DNA from: Mesotaenium endlicherianum
Lineage: Eukaryota > Streptophyta > Zygnematophyceae > Zygnematales > Mesotaeniaceae
Direction of reading: 5' to 3'
Assembly: GCA_009602735.1 (NCBI GenBank)
Contig: WELA01013853.1
Coordinates: forward strand, 34,417-83,919
Length of the DNA stretch: 49,503 nt
The notes beneath the pieces are model-generated. The model was given only the letters and a program-made list of their open reading frames with translations. It had not been told where the DNA came from and ran no database searches. Below are positions 11,169-21,778 of this stretch, one piece after another. Position numbers and translations under genes: made by a program. Positions within the stretch are counted from its first letter, which is position 1. Each line of letters starts with the position of its first letter.

Positions 11169-14100
11169 TCAATTTTTCCTCTTTCTTGTTCTTGCAGGCT
11201 GCCTCCAAGGGGTCTTCTGCTGCTTCTTGATGGTGGCAGGCTGCCTCCCTGAAGTCTTCGGGCTTCTAGTAGAGAGACTTGGGGCTGGTCCAAGATGGGG
11301 GTTGGCGGCATGGAAGCGCTTCAACTTTCTCTGAACTTTGTCAAGGTAGTGCGCCGCCACCCAACTATTCTCCGAATCTGGATATCCTTTCCACTTGATC
11401 AAGTATTGCTGCTGTCTCTTGAAATTTCTCATAGCCACTATGTCTTGCACTTCGTACTCCAAATGATCATCCACTATTGTTGGGGCTGGTGGGGTTGTCA
11501 CACGTCCTGGGAACTGGTTGTCGGGTTGCACATATAGCTTGAGGAGGGAAGCGTGGAATACGGGGTCGATGTGCATAGTCTGGGGAAGTTCTAGCTTGAA
11601 AGCAACGGGGTTGACTTGCTGGATAATCTTGAAGGGTCCCAAATACTTGGGAGAGAACTTACAGCCGGCAGGCCTGTTATTCAGGGAAATATTCTTGGAT
11701 GATAGTAACACGTTGTCACCCGCTCTGTACGTAATTTCTCTTCTGGACCTGTTGGCCACTCTTGCTTGAGCATCTTGTGCGTGTTGTAGAGCTTTCTTTG
11801 CTGCTGTAAGGGCTGCTTCTAACGTCTCCATAAAATCTGTGGCTGCAGGTACTTCATCATGGCCAGCCGTGAAGCTCAGTGGCGTGGTCGGATGGAAGCC
11901 ATAGTTGAGGAAGAATGGGGACTCTTGGGTAGAGGCCTGCGTAGTGTTGTTGTAGGCAAACTCGAGGGGGGTCAAGTACATGTCCCAGTCTTGCTCGAGG
12001 GTAGACACGTAGGCCTTTAGAGAGGTCTTTAGGGTACGATTCATACGCTCGGTTTGCCCATCTGATTGTGGGTGGTAGGCAGTAGACATATCCAGCGATG
12101 TACCCAAGTTCTTGAAGAGATTTTTCCAGAAATGGCTTGTGAATCTTGGATCTCTATCTGACACAATTCTTGATGGTAGTCCATGGAGTCGGAAGATGTT
12201 GTCAAAGATGAGTCTTGCAAGTTGTGGTGCTGTAGCCTTAGTCGTCGTGGGAATAAAATGAGCCATCTTGGTAAGTCTGTCCACCGCCGTGAGTATTGCA
12301 TTATGGCCTCGAGGTGTCACGGGCAAGTCCACGATAAGGTCCATTGAGATGTCCGTCCATTGCCTTTCCGAGATTGGTAGTGGTTGGAGGAGTCCTCCCG
12401 CCTTTTGGGATGATGGCTTGACTCTTTGACATGTGTCACAGCTCCTGGAGTACTCCTTGACTTGCTTAGATATGCCTGGCCAACAATAACTCCTCGCTAG
12501 AACGCTCGTGGTCCTTAGGATTCCGAAGTGTCCTCCAAGAGGGTTGTCGTGTGCTTCTCGTAGAAGCAAGAGCCGGAGGTCTATGTCATTAGGAACACAT
12601 CTCTGGCCCGTATCTTGCCTCACCCAATAATTGCCTTCTTGCTTCTTGTATGGGTCCAAGGCTGCTTCTCCGTTCTTGTAGTAAGGGTCTCTTTCATAGG
12701 CGGCTGAAAATCGAGCTTCCAGATCTGTCTTCAGGGATACCATCACTGCATTTAATTGCAGTCTTGAGAGGGGGTCAGCCGGGTTTGTCTTGCCGGGCTG
12801 GTACTGAATCGTGATGTTGTATTGTTGCAAGTATCCGCTCCATCTTGCTTGTCTCCTTGAGAGATACGGCTGCGTTTGGAGGTGCTTTAACGCCTCGTGG
12901 TCCGTGGTGACCAGTACTTTGCGTCCTTCAACGTAGCAGCGCCAAACCTTCAAGGCATGTACAATCGCCAATGCCTCTCGCTCCGTGGTTGTATAATTTT
13001 GCTCGGCTGGATTTAGCTTCCTTGACTCGTAGGCGATGGGCTGCAGTCCCTTGCCTTGGTCTTGAAGCAGGATTGCTCCTATTGCATAGGAAGATGCATC
13101 GGTGATGACGTGGAAGGGCCAATCTGGGTTTGGACTTGGGAGTGTGAGCACCGGGGATGTGGTCAATCTTCGCTTTAACTCTTGAAATGCCTCTTCCTCT
13201 TTCTCGGTCCATGTATATAGCCTGTCCTTCTTGAGTAGATCTGTCAGGGGGGCTGCTATGTGCGAGAAGCCTTGGATGAATTTTCTGTACCAATTGGCAA
13301 ATCCCAAGAATGACTGGAGTTCTTTCTTGGTCGTGGGGGTTGGCCATTCCTCCACCACCGTGGTCTTCTTGGGGTCCATCTTGATGCCATCAGCAGTCAC
13401 GTGGAGACCTAGGAACTCCACTTCTTGTTTGGCAAACTCGCACTTTGACTCCTTCGCAAATAGCTTGTTTTGCTTCAATACTTCAAGGACTTCTTTCAAG
13501 TGTCTCGCATGCTCTTCAAGGGTCTTGCTGTAGATAAGGATGTCATCGATGAATACCACCACAAATCTGTCCAACATGGGCTGAAATATGGTGTTCATCA
13601 TAGTCATGAAAGTTGCTGGCGCGTTGGTGAGTCCAAATGGCAGGACCATGAACTCAAAATGTCCATATCTTGTCCTGAATGCCGTCTTCTCTATGTCCGG
13701 TTCTGCGATGCGAATCTGGTGGTAGCCGCTCCGTAAGTCAATCTTCGTGAAGTACTTGGCTCCAACCAGCCGGTCCATGAGCTCATCCATGCGCGGCAGC
13801 GGGTATCGATTCTTGATGGTGATCTTGTTGAGGGCGCGATAGTCCACACACATCCTCAAGGTACCATCTTTCTTCTTGACAAATAGCACCGGGGCTCCAA
13901 ATGGCGACTTGCTAGGTCGAATGAAGCCATGCTCCAGTAGCTCCTTGATTTGCTTCTTGACTTCGTCTAGCTCCGTGTATGACATTTTGAACGTAGGCCG
14001 AGAGATGGGCTTGCTTCCGGGCTCCAACTCTATCTTGTGGTCTACGAATCTTTTGGGGGGTAGGCCCTTGGGCAATTCCGGGGAGAACACTTCTTTGTAG

Positions 14101-14834
14101 TCCTCTAAGACTTCTTGTATCTCCTTGGGAACGGGGCTGCCTTCTTGACTCTCGATGTCTTTCTTGATGTCTTTTGGCGTGATCAAGGCCAAAAGAAGCT
14201 CGTGTCCCTTCCTCACAAGTCTCTTGAGTTGGAGGGCGGACAATAGTATCTCGTGTGCCGGCTTCTGGATGTCTTGGGTCTGGATATTCTGGATTGCGCG
14301 CAAAATACAGATTCTTGAAGTGATGTCATTCTTGATCTTGATAGTACCGGTCCTCCAATCAACTTGGGGGTTGTGCTTGGTCAACCAAGGCGTCCCTAGG
14401 ATGACGTCGTACTTGCCCAATTGCATGGGGGAGAACACTACTCTATCCTTGAAGGACTTGATAGAGAGTGCCAAGGGGTACGTCTTCTTGGAAGGGGTAG
14501 TATAGGAGAATCCATCGGGCATCATAATCTCCTCGTCGTGGTCAAGAGTTCGCATAGTAATACCGTGCTTGGTGGCAAAATCTGCAGCAATGAAGTTGCC
14601 TTGAGCTCCGCTATCCACCAAGATGTGGACCTTCTCTCCTCCAAGGTAACCTCTCAAACTCATTGGGGCTGGAACGTCGTCTTCAACGGGGGTCTCCACC
14701 TCACTTGGCGTGTTGCCTTCTCGTGAAGTGGGTCTTGGGGTGGTAGGCTCCTGGCCTACCGGCGCTGTCCGTTTTTTGACAACTTTTTGGGGCATGAAAG
14801 TGCACGATGGCCCTTTTCCTTGCAATAAAAGCAT
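11169..14834 (-). CDS. pol: Pol polyprotein of element A
   Basis: 1221 codons, open throughout. Domains in order: aspartic protease (LVDSGAQ, Asp near residue 74), reverse transcriptase about 285-480 (PFG, FIDD active site near 428-431), RNase H about 570-690 (TDAS, TTDHEA), integrase zinc finger (H762, H769, C799, C802), DDE core (D832, D893, E929; the last two 35 residues apart), a GPF module near 1066, and a chromodomain from about 1126 ([15 protein letters not shown]). It overlaps gag by 79 nt in the -1 frame, so the first codons are probably not used and Pol is made by frameshifting from Gag. It differs from G Pol at about 18 residues, some in otherwise conserved tail positions. Enzymatic residues are all present. 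Confidence 0.95.
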   Translation of the reverse strand: MLLLQGKGPSCTFMPQKVVKKRTAPVGQEPTTPRPTSREGNTPSEVETPVEDDVPAPMSLRGYLGGEKVHILVDSGAQGNFIAADFATKHGITMRTLDHDEEIMMPDGFSYTTPSKKTYPLALSIKSFKDRVVFSPMQLGKYDVILGTPWLTKHNPQVDWRTGTIKIKNDITSRICILRAIQNIQTQDIQKPAHEILLSALQLKRLVRKGHELLLALITPKDIKKDIESQEGSPVPKEIQEVLEDYKEVFSPELPKGLPPKRFVDHKIELEPGSKPISRPTFKMSYTELDEVKKQIKELLEHGFIRPSKSPFGAPVLFVKKKDGTLRMCVDYRALNKITIKNRYPLPRMDELMDRLVGAKYFTKIDLRSGYHQIRIAEPDIEKTAFRTRYGHFEFMVLPFGLTNAPATFMTMMNTIFQPMLDRFVVVFIDDILIYSKTLEEHARHLKEVLEVLKQNKLFAKESKCEFAKQEVEFLGLHVTADGIKMDPKKTTVVEEWPTPTTKKELQSFLGFANWYRKFIQGFSHIAAPLTDLLKKDRLYTWTEKEEEAFQELKRRLTTSPVLTLPSPNPDWPFHVITDASSYAIGAILLQDQGKGLQPIAYESRKLNPAEQNYTTTEREALAIVHALKVWRCYVEGRKVLVTTDHEALKHLQTQPYLSRRQARWSGYLQQYNITIQYQPGKTNPADPLSRLQLNAVMVSLKTDLEARFSAAYERDPYYKNGEAALDPYKKQEGNYWVRQDTGQRCVPNDIDLRLLLLREAHDNPLGGHFGILRTTSVLARSYCWPGISKQVKEYSRSCDTCQRVKPSSQKAGGLLQPLPISERQWTDISMDLIVDLPVTPRGHNAILTAVDRLTKMAHFIPTTTKATAPQLARLIFDNIFRLHGLPSRIVSDRDPRFTSHFWKNLFKNLGTSLDMSTAYHPQSDGQTERMNRTLKTSLKAYVSTLEQDWDMYLTPLEFAYNNTTQASTQESPFFLNYGFHPTTPLSFTAGHDEVPAATDFMETLEAALTAAKKALQHAQDAQARVANRSRREITYRAGDNVLLSSKNISLNNRPAGCKFSPKYLGPFKIIQQVNPVAFKLELPQTMHIDPVFHASLLKLYVQPDNQFPGRVTTPPAPTIVDDHLEYEVQDIVAMRNFKRQQQYLIKWKGYPDSENSWVAAHYLDKVQRKLKRFHAANPHLGPAPSLSTRSPKTSGRQPATIKKQQKTPWRQPARTRKRKN
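14742..14777 (-). promoter_or_regulatory. -1 frameshift signal between gag and pol (A)
   Basis: On the minus strand the gag-frame codons AAA AAC preceded by A form the slippery heptamer A AAA AAC (14777-14771). After a 10-nt spacer comes a perfect 7-bp stem GGTAGGC/GCCTACC with loop CAGGA (14760-14742). Identical to the signal in G. Confidence 0.8.
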
Positions 14835-16036
14835 AGTCCAGCCGTCATGAGAGCTTCTTTTTCAGCCGGGGAGAGTCTTGCTTTCACTCCTTGCTGGTTT
14901 CTTGCATCATAAGTGTCATTGGAGGGTCTTCCACTCTTCCGGGCAGCCGCGGGGTCCCTTTTAATAACTCCGATTTCCATGGGTGTGGGTCCAGATTCGG
15001 ATGTGGAAGGGGCTGCGTACACCCGCGTCGTCGGTACCCGTGAAGATGAAGGCACGGAGTGCTTGAAATCCAAGGTATCCACCTTTTGGGCCACTTCAAT
15101 GATCTTTGAGAAGTCCGTCAAGTCGCGTAACTCCACTTCCTTTGCCACCTTGGGTTTGAGGCCAAAGATGTAGCGGTCAATCTTCTCCTCGAGAGACATG
15201 TTGGGGATCTCAAGAGTGAGGGCGTGAAATCTGGATGTATACTCTTGAACGGACGTCGTTTGCTTGAGATGGTGGAGCTTTCCTCGGGCAATCTTCTCCG
15301 CATTGATGGGCATGAATTGCTTCTTGAGGGCCTCACGAAAATCTGCCCATCTTGCATATGATGGTGGGGGCTCTTGGCCGAGCATGGGGTGCGCCATAGC
15401 TTGATATATAGCCGCTTGATAGTTACGCCACCATGATGTTGCTGCTCCTCTAAGTAAGGTAACGGCAAAGGGAACGTAGTCCTCCTCGGGTACTTCAAGG
15501 AATGCGAGGTACGTCTCCACTTGGTAGAGCCATAAATTCAGGTTGGCACCTTTCCCGGGGTTGAAAGTGTCGGGTTTGCCGGGCTTGATGAGTTTCCTTG
15601 CTCTCGTTGGCTCTTGTGGAGGCGCTTGAGCCGGGGCTGGATTTTGAGCATTGCTCGCAATAGGGGCAACCATGGCAGCCATAGCTTCTCTTGACGCTTG
15701 CACGGTTGCTTCATAGGTGGCCAAGCCCACTTGGTTGTGGACGGTCATTAGGAAGGCTGCCCACTCATTTGCGGGAACTCCTTGTGGTGGGGTCAACTTT
15801 GCTATAGCGGCTGCCACGGGATTTGACGGTGCTCCTCCTTGTGGTGCTTCTTGTTGTTGGAGATTTCCTTGAGTAGGCTCTCCCATCGACGCTGGAGGAG
15901 GGTGTGCTCCTCCTTGTGGTGCTTCTTGTTGTTGCAGATTTTCTTGAGTGGGCTCTCCCATCGGCGCTGGAGGAGGGTGTCTTGGAGAGGAAGGGCTTCC
16001 TTCGAAAGCTTGCTGTTGGTCTTGAGGATCGGCCAT
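14756..16036 (-). CDS. gag: Gag of element A
   Basis: 426 codons. The N-terminus is Gln/Pro-rich with two tandem 25-residue units (residues 20-44 and 45-69, [22 protein letters not shown]). A retrotransposon Gag domain spans about 165-290 ([29 protein letters not shown]-spaced hydrophobics). One CCHC zinc knuckle lies at C402-C405-H410-C415, binding RNA during packaging. The start is the first ATG after the primer site and is shared with C, D and G. The protein is identical to G Gag as translated. The 25-residue duplication is absent from C and D, so A and G belong to one younger subfamily. Confidence 0.95.
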   Translation of the reverse strand: MADPQDQQQAFEGSPSSPRHPPPAPMGEPTQENLQQQEAPQGGAHPPPASMGEPTQGNLQQQEAPQGGAPSNPVAAAIAKLTPPQGVPANEWAAFLMTVHNQVGLATYEATVQASREAMAAMVAPIASNAQNPAPAQAPPQEPTRARKLIKPGKPDTFNPGKGANLNLWLYQVETYLAFLEVPEEDYVPFAVTLLRGAATSWWRNYQAAIYQAMAHPMLGQEPPPSYARWADFREALKKQFMPINAEKIARGKLHHLKQTTSVQEYTSRFHALTLEIPNMSLEEKIDRYIFGLKPKVAKEVELRDLTDFSKIIEVAQKVDTLDFKHSVPSSSRVPTTRVYAAPSTSESGPTPMEIGVIKRDPAAARKSGRPSNDTYDARNQQGVKARLSPAEKEALMTAGLCFYCKEKGHRALSCPKKLSKNGQRR

Positions 16037-16060
16037 CTTCTTGTGCTACCAAAGTGCCTA

Positions 16061-16073
16061 GCTCCGATACCAC
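16061..16073 (-). other. Primer-binding site of element A
   Basis: Minus strand GTGGTATCGGAGC abuts the 5' LTR. It resembles the land-plant initiator tRNA-Met site TGGTATCAGAGC with one A-to-G change. Confidence 0.88.
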
Positions 16074-16576
16074 TGTAGTGAAACAGATAGATAAAGTACT
16101 TAGTAAAACAGAATACTTTATCTATTCAAGACAAGGATCTTTGAACACAAGTGGTAGCTTCTTGAAAGAGAGATGGCTTCTTGAAAGTTAATATATTTCT
16201 GGATTTTGGCAAGTACAAGAGTGATTCTGGAATGTCTTTCTATGTTCTAGCTCTTGTTTATATACTTGCTACATAAGTAATTTCTAGGAAAGTGTATGTT
16301 GATGTGTTGGCACCCAACACATCCCAAAACTTGCCACCTCTTTCTAGAATAATGTACACATGTCCTTTTGACCTAAAAATGGCACATTTGACTTTTGCCA
16401 CATGGAGTTCTTCTAGGTCTTTCCTCTAACTTCGAAAATGCCTTGGAAGGTTCAAAGGACATGAACCAAGTCACTAGAGTACCTATTCACACTTGACTCC
16501 ACACAATACTACTCCAAATATATTTGAAAACATTAAAATATATGCAAACTAATATATAATAACTCAAATCACTACA
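16074..16576 (-). repeat. 5' LTR of element A
   Basis: 503 bp, minus strand TGTAGTGATTTGAG...TTTCACTACA, with a TATATAAAC box about 180 bp from its 3' end and a 10-bp-arm hairpin (GATGTGTTGG/CCAACACATC). Confidence 0.95.
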
Positions 16577-16617
16577 AGCCACCTCTTCAATAAACTCACT
16601 ACAATCCCTCGTACTCC

Positions 16618-17740
16618 ATGGCAGGTGACCAAGATACGAAGGTAGACAGGGCCTCCCTCTTCCGCTTCAGCGGCAGGCCAGGCACCTGTGATCTGGACGA
16701 CACCATCTCTGAGTTCGAGGCTGACTTCGAGAACGCTAAGCTCAAGACGTCCGCGCTCACTAAGCGCCAGGTCTTTTGCACGCTCCTGCGTTACCTTCTC
16801 TACGAGGCTCGCAACACCTACCGAGAGAAGGCAACCGAGATCCTTACGAGCACGGAGCTGGTGGGGGACGTTCAGAATCCACTAGCTGACCCAGTTCAGG
16901 CCTTCTGGGACGTCCTCAGACGGAGGTTCCAGGCCGCCACTGAGGAGAAGGTGTACGAGCTGCACCACTTCTTCAGCCGCAAGAATGAGACGATCCGCAT
17001 GATGTACCAACGTCTGACCCACCTACGCCGAGACGTGGGCACAGTTACTGACCGAGAGGTAGCGAAGATCTTCTTGCATGCCATGGAGCCGCGTCTGAGG
17101 GAGAGAGCCATCGCCCCCCTCATTGACCGCAAGGGTTTTGAATACTCACAGGAGGACGCTTACCTCTCAGTTGAGAAGCAAAGCTTGGCAGCCGCACGGA
17201 GCACCATCTGCGACCGTGTGGGTCTCGCATCCACGAGAGTACAAAAGGAGGCCGCGGTGTTGCCATCTTCCATGATGCGACCAACCCCTGCATGCCAGCT
17301 CCATCAGCAGCAGCCGCAGCACTCGCAGCTGCCCCAGCAGACTCAGCAGCGCGGAGCTCCACGCGGCCGTATCTCTATGGCTGCCACGACGAGCGACCCT
17401 TGCTGGTCTTGCGGGAAGATGGGCCACTTGCGACGTAACTGCACGCTCGCGCAGAACGACAAGCCCGGCGACTGCACATACTGTGGCAAAGCCCGCCATC
17501 TACAGGTCGTTTGCCTGCAAAAGAAGCGCGACCTTGAGAACGGGCGCGCTTGTGACGGATCCTCCCGCTCAGCAAGCCAGCGGGGCACGCGCAACCCGCG
17601 CCCTGGCGGACGACCCGCGATGACGGCAGCCACGGCCACGACCAGCGCCGTGATAACGCCTGGCGAGGACCTCTACAGCTACGACGCTCTCAGCGACGCG
17701 CTGTTAGCAGCCGAGGTCGAGATCGCCCGCCTTCTCGCTC
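16618..17740 (+). pseudogene. gag: gag of element B, cut by element F
   Basis: ATG at 16618 opens 374 codons of genuine coding DNA; the TAA at 17743-17745 is not original but comes from the F LTR. Residues about 12-190 look like a retrotransposon Gag domain (LFRFSGRPG, AFWDVLRRRFQ, RRDVGTVTDREVAKIFLHAMEP). A Gln-rich linker follows (about 228-245), then two CCHC knuckles: C262-C265-H270-C275 and C286-C289-H294-C299. It is visibly more GC-rich than the R family. The frame continues past F at 45476 without a break when one CGCTC copy is counted, so the ORF was longer before F inserted. Its upstream leader ORF lies beyond element A. Confidence 0.85.
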
Positions 17741-18977
17741 TGTAATAAATCAGTTCATTATTTAATTAATTGCATATAAAAATACAATATACTCGCATGT
17801 GCAAATTTATTCAAATGAATGTATGTCGATATGATGCGAGTTTACTTACTTTGTCAAAAAGGTCAGCAGGATGACTTTTGTATCGTAGCGTAGGTTGCTC
17901 ACTTTGTTGAAAAGGTCAGCAAAATGACTTTTGTGTCATGATATAGTTGGCTGAGATTTATATACCAATTATATATAGGACATAATATCAGTAGGTTGAT
18001 ATATAGTAAGTTCGTATAATAATAGTTAGTATACTTGGACTCGGTATGCTGAGAATAGATATATTCATTTAGATAATCATTTGTAGACTGGCACATGTGA
18101 CCGTAGTATACTGAAAGTCGGGAGGTCGACCAAGATTCGGTAAACCGATGTCCTACCAGTGTGGTTAACTCCTGGGTAGGCGGAGCCATCGTCAGTCAAC
18201 TGAACAATTAGGACTTCAGTCGATCGACCAATTAATATGGTCGTTATACCTAGGCCCGTGGGTCCCAACTTAACGGGTTTCTCACGAAACGGCACACCTT
18301 GCGCGGTGGTCAACCAGGTGGTCACTAGGTACATAGCAGGCTGAGATCTCGTGGTCCCTCATTTTGAACAGTAGGCTTTAGAATCGGATTTCAATTGACA
18401 AGTGATGTGTGCACTTTTCGAGTTCGCTACTATGACCAGCTTTCACGAAAATTGACATGGCTGCTTCGTCTGCCCTTCAAATGGAGCAAACTAGGACTTC
18501 TTCGAAAGGTCACGTCAAGATGCGTCCGTTGCCGTTAATTTTTCTCACTTTGGAATAGTATTGACAGTGTTATGCCCTCTGACATTTTGGGGTCACATAG
18601 CGAACAGATTCCATGGTTTTGCACCTAAGTCAGTGGGATGTGACTTAGCTACATTATGGTCATCTGAATGAGAGCGTCTTTGCTATTCAGTCCTCTAGTG
18701 TCGTATATGCGCTTATACATGCTTGTATGCCCGGTACGCAAGAGGCCATGAGTTTCTAGAAGAGGAGCTCTTAGTCCTCAAGTTCGCCTCTTTCTTGTGC
18801 CTTGTGTTAGTGTTTAACTAGGGCACACAATGGTAAGTGAGTCAAGGGGCATGGATGAGTAAACATAATTCATTATAAGAGCAAAGATTGCTCCCTAATT
18901 TCACACGTTTCCACCTATCTCTGATCTTATATATTTAAATAAAATATGTTTTTCCTGAATAAGCAAGATTCATTTCA
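17741..18977 (+). repeat. 5' LTR of element F
   Basis: 1237 bp, TGTAATAAATCAG...ATTCATTTCA. It has a tandem duplication of about 60 bp near 17845-17940 (ACTTTGT..AAAAGGTCAGCA..ATGACTTTTGT twice) that is single in the 3' LTR. A TATATATTTAAATA box lies about 50 bp from the end, implying a very short R-U5. Positions 18139-18210 share a core with the E LTR. Confidence 0.9.
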
Positions 18978-18989
18978 GTGGTATCGGAG
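18978..18989 (+). other. Primer-binding site of element F
   Basis: GTGGTATCGGAG abuts the LTR end, the same initiator-tRNA-Met-like site used by families R and S. Confidence 0.85.
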
Positions 18990-21270
18990 GATAGTCCTTT
19001 CTTGAATGTCCGTGCTTGTAATCTTTGTCTCATGAGGTAATTGTGTGAGGCTTACTTGTGTGGTATGCGGAGTCTAGATGGAGCTTGGAAAGTGTATGAC
19101 GTGAAACATTGCACATCCTGTCCAGGATCCTTCCACTTGCTCACCTAATTTGTCTCTTGGCTCAATGTATTATGCGGCATACTAACTTGACTTTCCTAGC
19201 CTCTTGTGTACGAATCCAAGCAATAAGAAGCCTAAAGTGGAGGCTTGATGGAAGAGGTGTCTGCAAGCATCAAGGACAGCCTCAAGGGAGTTGCATCCTA
19301 GCAAGCCGGATATGACTCATTTACCTCACTTTATTATAGTCGTTGTGTTGTTATATGCAATCCACGGCTAGTATAGAAAGGGGTGTGCACTCTAGCTGTG
19401 CTAGAGGACTTGTTAGTCAGTTGTACTATCCCTTAAAATTTAATCTTGTTGCTTTGCAAGTGACGTTCCTCTTTCAATATATGTGTGGTAGTTAGATTGA
19501 GGGAGCTTGAGTATGGCTGCATGTGTTGAGCAATAGAGACAGTACGTGCACACATGATTTACTACCTTATATTTCCAAGTATGGAGTGACGACAGGTTAT
19601 CCTCGCCACGGTCCAAGTGCACTACGTCGTCCACAAGCTTCAGCATGCTGCAACTTCTACGTGAAGAGGCTTCGGCAGCAACAATGGCATCCTACAAATA
19701 TCCCCTACTCCCAACCGAGGCTGTGACATTGTGTGCTTCTCTCGTTTGCCACATTGATTTGTGCTTGGAGGATTTAGGGTATGTGCCTTGTGCTTGAATG
19801 CTATGTGTGAGACGGTGCTTTTGTGGTACTTGATAGGATCGTAGGAGCTTGGGATTTAGGCTTAAGATGGGTTTAGTCAGTGTGCTGAGGTTTATGGATG
19901 CGGGTCTTATGTGATTGCTGACTTAGGTCAAGTCAGTCTGCTGGATTATTTGACCTAATGTGGTTAAATGGGTTAAGGGCTTGGGTTTATGGACGCAAGG
20001 GCTTTCCTTTGACTCTCTTTTATTTTGCATGGCTTATCAAGGGTTAAGTGTTCGAGAGCAGCCGCGGTCAATGAGTACTTTGAGTGCTTGAGTTGAATGA
20101 GCTCTGGGTGTTGCCGTGCTTGGTGCTTGGCATGTCTTACTATGGGATTATGGCTTGTTGGAGCCAGCGAGGGATTCAGATAGATCAGCATATCGAGACT
20201 TGGGTCTGTACGGTGTGTTGACTGCTTGCTGTATGTGAAGTCAACGTGGATACTAGAGGGGGTTTGACTACTTGCCTTAGGTCCAGTTGGCTATATGTTT
20301 TTGGATGCCACTTGTACACTTGGTCAAGGGTAAGGAGGTATGTGTCTTCGTCATAGGGACGATCTGGGCATATTAGCCGTGTGCTAAGTTTCTGCCGACC
20401 TCGCAGCTATTTGAGCTCGCTAGAGGCGCATGCTACTTAGCATGCAAGGTGCATTGGTATATGCGTCAGGTGCACGGAATTTGCATCCCGGGTGCTAGAG
20501 GTACTGGATCGCCGATAGCACACCGTTGAGCAGGTGTAAAATGGGCCCTGCTGTAATAGGTTCACTATGCACACCTAAGCAAAGACAAAAGAGACCAATG
20601 ACATTATAGACGTTCTCGCAATGCATGGCTTGAATGATCTTGTTCAGTCTGATGCACAAACATTCTTCTTGCTAGCTTGGAGTTACAGTGCGAAAGTCTT
20701 ACCAATGATTTATGCACGCTGTTGTTATTAACTTGCTAAGTGCTTGCTGCAATTGCAATAGGTGCCATGTATGTGCCTCCAGAGAGGAACTTAGTTTTGA
20801 GCTTTACTGAGTTTGCCCATTGTCATTGGTCGAGTCTATGTGATTCCAATGTTTGCCTCGCCCTCCCGGGAGCTATGTAAGACGGAGTCATCAGATCTTG
20901 AGTAGACCGATGCAGCTAGGGTGTGATGTTTACCACGTGTAGCTAAGCTCATGGAAGGCAACTTACACACTTGCTTGTTGTCTATTTGACAGACTGAGAC
21001 CAGCAAGCAGAGTGTGAAGCAATGGTGACATACAGGTCGAGAGAGGCCAAGGAGTTGGCATGCTAGACGCTGCCACGTGACCCTTCCCCGCCTGTCCTTT
21101 GGGCAACTTCAAGCAGTAAGGCTTGAAGGAGGGAGTATCCTGAAACATCAAAACTATGATACAGTTGACTGTTTCTGTTCCCTTTTCATTTGGATTGTCG
21201 ACTCTCACTATTTGGTGGTTGTCATTTTGGTGTATGTCTTGCTAGGAATGACTAGTATAAGTCCTTGTAT
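18990..21270 (+). other. Element F internal region, left part, noncoding
   Basis: 2.3 kb between the primer site and element D. ORFs are all below 82 codons on both strands, with no retroviral motif. The composition is TG-rich with many short ACTTG/CTTGTG words. A GGAGGGAGTATCCTGAAACATC stretch near 21130 looks like an old element junction, but I cannot assign it. Confidence 0.65.
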
Positions 21271-21275
21271 GCATG

Positions 21276-21778
21276 TTTAGTGAAACAGATATATAAAGTA
21301 TTTAGTAAAACAGAATACTTTATCTATTCAAGACAAGGATCTTCGAACACAAGTGGTGGCTTCTTGAAAGAGAGATGGCTTCTTGAAAGTTAATATATTT
21401 CTGGATTTTGGCAAGTACAAGAGTGATTCTGGAATGTCTTTCTATGTTCTAGCTCTTGTTTATATACTTGCTACATAAGTAATTTCTAGGAAGGTGTATG
21501 TTGATGTGTTGGCACCCAACACATCCCAAAACTTGCCACCTCTTTCTAGAATAATGTACACATGTCCTTTTGACCTAAAAATGGCACATTTGACTTTTGC
21601 CACGTGGAGTTCTTCTAGGTCTTTCCTCTAACTTCGAAAATGCCTTAGAAGGTTCAAAGAACATGAACCAAGTCACTAGAGTACCTATTCACACTTGAAT
21701 CCACACCATACTACTCCAAATATATTTGAAAACATTAAAATATATGCAAACTAATATATAATAGCTCAAATCACTACA
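21276..21778 (-). repeat. 3' LTR of element D
   Basis: 503 bp; the minus-strand 3' terminus reads TTTCACTAAA instead of ACTACA, a point change in the terminal TG/CA. A CACCCCCCCG polypurine complement follows at 21779-21788. Confidence 0.9.

Larger units (their letters stand above)
9892..16581 (-). mobile_element. Element A: intact Ty3/gypsy chromovirus (family R)
   Basis: Complete element on the minus strand: 503-bp LTRs at both ends, primer site, gag, pol with protease, RT, RNase H, integrase and chromodomain, and a polypurine tract, flanked by the 5-bp target duplication AGCCA (9892-9896 and 16577-16581). It is inserted between the leader ORF and gag of element B. Both ORFs are open and encode the same Gag as element G, so the family was recently active. 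The two LTRs differ at roughly a dozen or more sites by eye, so A looks older than G. Confidence 0.95.

Noticed and set aside
11295-15173. Numerous 60-120 codon plus-strand ORFs across element A (and the mirrored set in D and G)
   Set aside because: They are antisense or out-of-frame shadows of gag and pol; their translations change wherever the real proteins are conserved.
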